Shown here one piece after another: positions 62,490-64,000 of a stretch of 64,000 nucleotides of DNA. Made by a program: the position numbers and the translations under genes. The notes below the pieces were generated by a model. It saw only the letters and a list, made by a program, of their open reading frames with translations. It did no database searches and had not been told where the DNA came from. Source of the stretch: Serratia sarumanii (GTDB taxonomy: Bacteria > Pseudomonadota > Gammaproteobacteria > Enterobacterales > Enterobacteriaceae); the NCBI RefSeq assembly GCF_029962605.1, contig NZ_CP124750.1, positions 3,038,001-3,102,000 of the forward strand, read 5' to 3'. Position 1 is the stretch's first letter. Each line of letters starts with the position of its first letter.

Positions 62490-62819
62490 TTAATCAGTCT
62501 CAACTTCTTTATAGAAGGCCTGAATGCGACAAACTTGGGAAGTACTGTAGCCTGTCGCGTCTGCTGTTTCTCGGATGCTCAGTTTCTTAATCTGTCGGTA
62601 GTGCCTGATCCATCCTGCACGCTCCATCTCGCCGCTGGCGCGCACGAAGTAGGTGGCGTTGGGGTGCCGCACCAGCAGCTTGCCGATGTCCAGCCTGCTC
62701 TCGACATAGTCCTGCGCCGGGGAAGGAAAACCGCAGGCCACGCGATCGGCAAACAGCGGTAACGTCAGGGGTTCACCTGGTGAAAAAGCATACAACCTTG
62801 AATTGCTCAGCATAATCAT
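62490..62819 (-). pseudogene. Truncated umuD copy fused to a recombinase-like tail
   Basis: The N-terminal part (62628-62819) repeats UmuD almost exactly, including the Cys-Gly cleavage site, up to ASGE; the catalytic Ser and everything after are gone. In frame it continues with 45 foreign residues ([20 protein letters not shown], then [16 protein letters not shown]). These look like an HTH, possibly the end of another recombinase. It is preceded by its own intact LexA box. It cannot be an active UmuD. Confidence 0.8.
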
Positions 62820-62999
62820 AACCAAACTGTATATTTATACAGCAAAGCATAAACAAAACGCGAACGCGTGCAACCCCCAATCCCCCTGCAGATCGCGCTT
62901 TGCCGCGTAATATAATAATTTTCTGAGCGATTTTTTTTTACGCCTGCTAAGGGTTTCACCGCCCCTTGCACACACGTTATCCACCAAAACTGTGGATAA
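62628..62999. repeat. Direct repeat copy 2 (umuD 5' end plus promoter)
   Basis: Second copy of the 61181-61552 block, 1447 bp away in the same orientation. It joins the foreign tail at ...CCAT|CTCGCCGCTGG, where copy 1 joins the rest of umuD. Confidence 0.85.
62826..62843. promoter_or_regulatory. LexA box of the truncated umuD copy
   Basis: ACTGTATATTTATACAGC, one base different from the umuD box. It would still make the fused frame SOS-inducible. Confidence 0.85.
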
Positions 63000-63125
63000 C
63001 CTGGTGGAGTCGCCGGCAGACGTCATTCCCTGCGCGAGCGGGATCAGAATCCTGTATAATCCCCACACCTGCTAATAAGAATTCATCCCCGTCGGCGCCT
63101 CGTCACCGACGGTCACGAGAACGTT
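62844..63125 (+). promoter_or_regulatory. Upstream region of fdhD
   Basis: No gene seen. TATAAT at 63055-63060 is a good -10 for fdhD, about 65 bp before its ATG; the -35 is not clear. Confidence 0.45.
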
Positions 63126-63968
63126 ATGAACAAGCACCTGCTCCTCGCAGAAACCGACGATATCGAACAGGAATGCCTGTCGCGCCACGCGGTCTGGCAG
63201 CGCAACGATCTGGCCCAGGCGCAACAGGATTGGCTGGCGGAAGAAGTGCCGGTCGCCCTGGTGTACAACGGCATTTCCCACGTGGTGATGATGGCGACGC
63301 CGAAAGATCTGGCGGCCTTCGCCATCGGTTTTTCGCTGTCCGAAGGCATCATCGCCTCCCCTGACGATATCTACGACATCCGCCAACAGCCGGCCTGCAA
63401 CGGCATTGAAGTGCATGTGGAACTCTCGAGCCGCCGTTTTATGCAGCTGAAAGAGAAGCGCCGCAGCCTGGCCGGCCGCACCGGCTGCGGCGTCTGCGGG
63501 GTGGAGCAGTTGCAGGAGGTCGCCCAGCCCATCGCGCCGCTGCCCTTCACGCAACGCTTCGATTTGGCCCTGCTCGACCGGGCGTTGGCGCAGCTGCAGG
63601 AGGTGCAAACGGTGGGGAAACTGACCGGCTGCACCCACGCGGCGGCCTGGATCCAGCCGGATGGCGCGCTCAGCGGCGGGTGTGAAGACGTCGGCCGCCA
63701 CGTGGCGCTCGACAAGCTGCTGGGCTACCGCAGCCAACAGGCGTGGCTGCAAGGGGCGGCGCTGGTGTCGAGCCGCGCCAGCTATGAAATGGTGCAAAAA
63801 TCCGCCATGTGCGGTGTCGAGATCCTGTTCGCCGTTTCCGCCGCCACCCGCCTGGCGGTCGAGGTGGCCGAGCGCAGCAACCTGACGCTGGTAGGCTTCA
63901 GCAAGCCGGGGCGCGCCACCGTCTATACGCACCCGCAGCGGCTCTGGCAATCGACGACGGCGGCCTAA
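63126..63968 (+). CDS. fdhD: Formate dehydrogenase accessory sulfurtransferase FdhD
   Basis: 280 residues. FdhD passes sulfur from IscS to the molybdenum cofactor of formate dehydrogenases. The essential Cys pair lies at Cys121 and Cys124 (GRTGCGVCG), as in E. coli. GSYEMVQK-like [25 protein letters not shown] and GCTHAAAW are also family features. ACGTT...ATG lacks a strong ribosome site; the start is supported by family length. No formate dehydrogenase genes lie within the window. Confidence 0.95.
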   Translation: MNKHLLLAETDDIEQECLSRHAVWQRNDLAQAQQDWLAEEVPVALVYNGISHVVMMATPKDLAAFAIGFSLSEGIIASPDDIYDIRQQPACNGIEVHVELSSRRFMQLKEKRRSLAGRTGCGVCGVEQLQEVAQPIAPLPFTQRFDLALLDRALAQLQEVQTVGKLTGCTHAAAWIQPDGALSGGCEDVGRHVALDKLLGYRSQQAWLQGAALVSSRASYEMVQKSAMCGVEILFAVSAATRLAVEVAERSNLTLVGFSKPGRATVYTHPQRLWQSTTAA

Positions 63969-64000
63969 CGCCGCCGGATAAGAATCGACTATTCTCAATA

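Overview
The window looks like a chromosomal segment of Serratia marcescens or a very close relative. The backbone is GC-rich and enterobacterial (Cnu, UspC, SbmC, UmuC/UmuD and FdhD homologues). More specifically, it carries a complete antibacterial type VI secretion system (T6SS) whose internal cargo genes match the Ssp1/Rap1a and Ssp2/Rap2a effector-immunity pairs described in S. marcescens. The species call rests on remembered family knowledge, not on a search.

Layout. 1-3790: housekeeping and stress genes (cnu, uspC, a CurA-type reductase, pyroglutamyl peptidase, a LysR regulator). 3791-4302: a long AT-rich intergenic stretch with a perfect 20-bp palindrome, the likely regulatory region in front of the T6SS. 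4303-41719: T6SS cluster, all on the + strand. It opens with a long VgrG and two membrane proteins, followed by an accessory block (DUF2169-pentapeptide protein, second pentapeptide protein, DUF3540 protein, DUF4150 PAAR-like protein) and a lipoprotein. Next come tssJ-tssK-tssL-tssM-tagF-tssA-tssB-tssC, then rap1a-ssp1, hcp, ssp2 and three Tai4-type immunity genes. The cluster continues with an FHA protein, the PP2C phosphatase PppA, a periplasmic protein (probably RtkS), tagJ-tssE-tssF-tssG-clpV, the kinase PpkA and a second VgrG. It therefore has core machinery, Thr-phosphorylation control (PpkA/PppA/FHA/TagF), two Tae4-type amidase toxins and their immunity genes.

41817-50754: metabolic and stress genes. 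These are kynA with sbmC, an rcl-type reactive-chlorine locus (rclA, a DUF302 protein in the rclB position, rclC, divergent rclR), and a sugar-type unit (LacI regulator, MFS transporter, SDR dehydrogenase, RbsD/FucU mutarotase). 50806-54273: a pore-forming colicin-like bacteriocin with no visible immunity gene, an exported isochorismatase-fold hydrolase and a GlxA-type regulator.

54210-63000: umuC and umuD lie 5.4 kb apart, each with its own LexA box. Between them sits a TonB-dependent receptor with an ECF sigma factor, anti-sigma factor and private TonB. Upstream of umuD, 372 bp covering its promoter and 5' end are repeated 1447 bp away. The second copy is a truncated umuD fused to a foreign tail, and between the copies lie a serine-recombinase remnant and a small exported protein. 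The window ends with fdhD.

The most interesting places are the split umuD/umuC locus with its umuD-targeting repeat, the bacteriocin without immunity, and the VgrG1-associated accessory block with no recognisable toxin.
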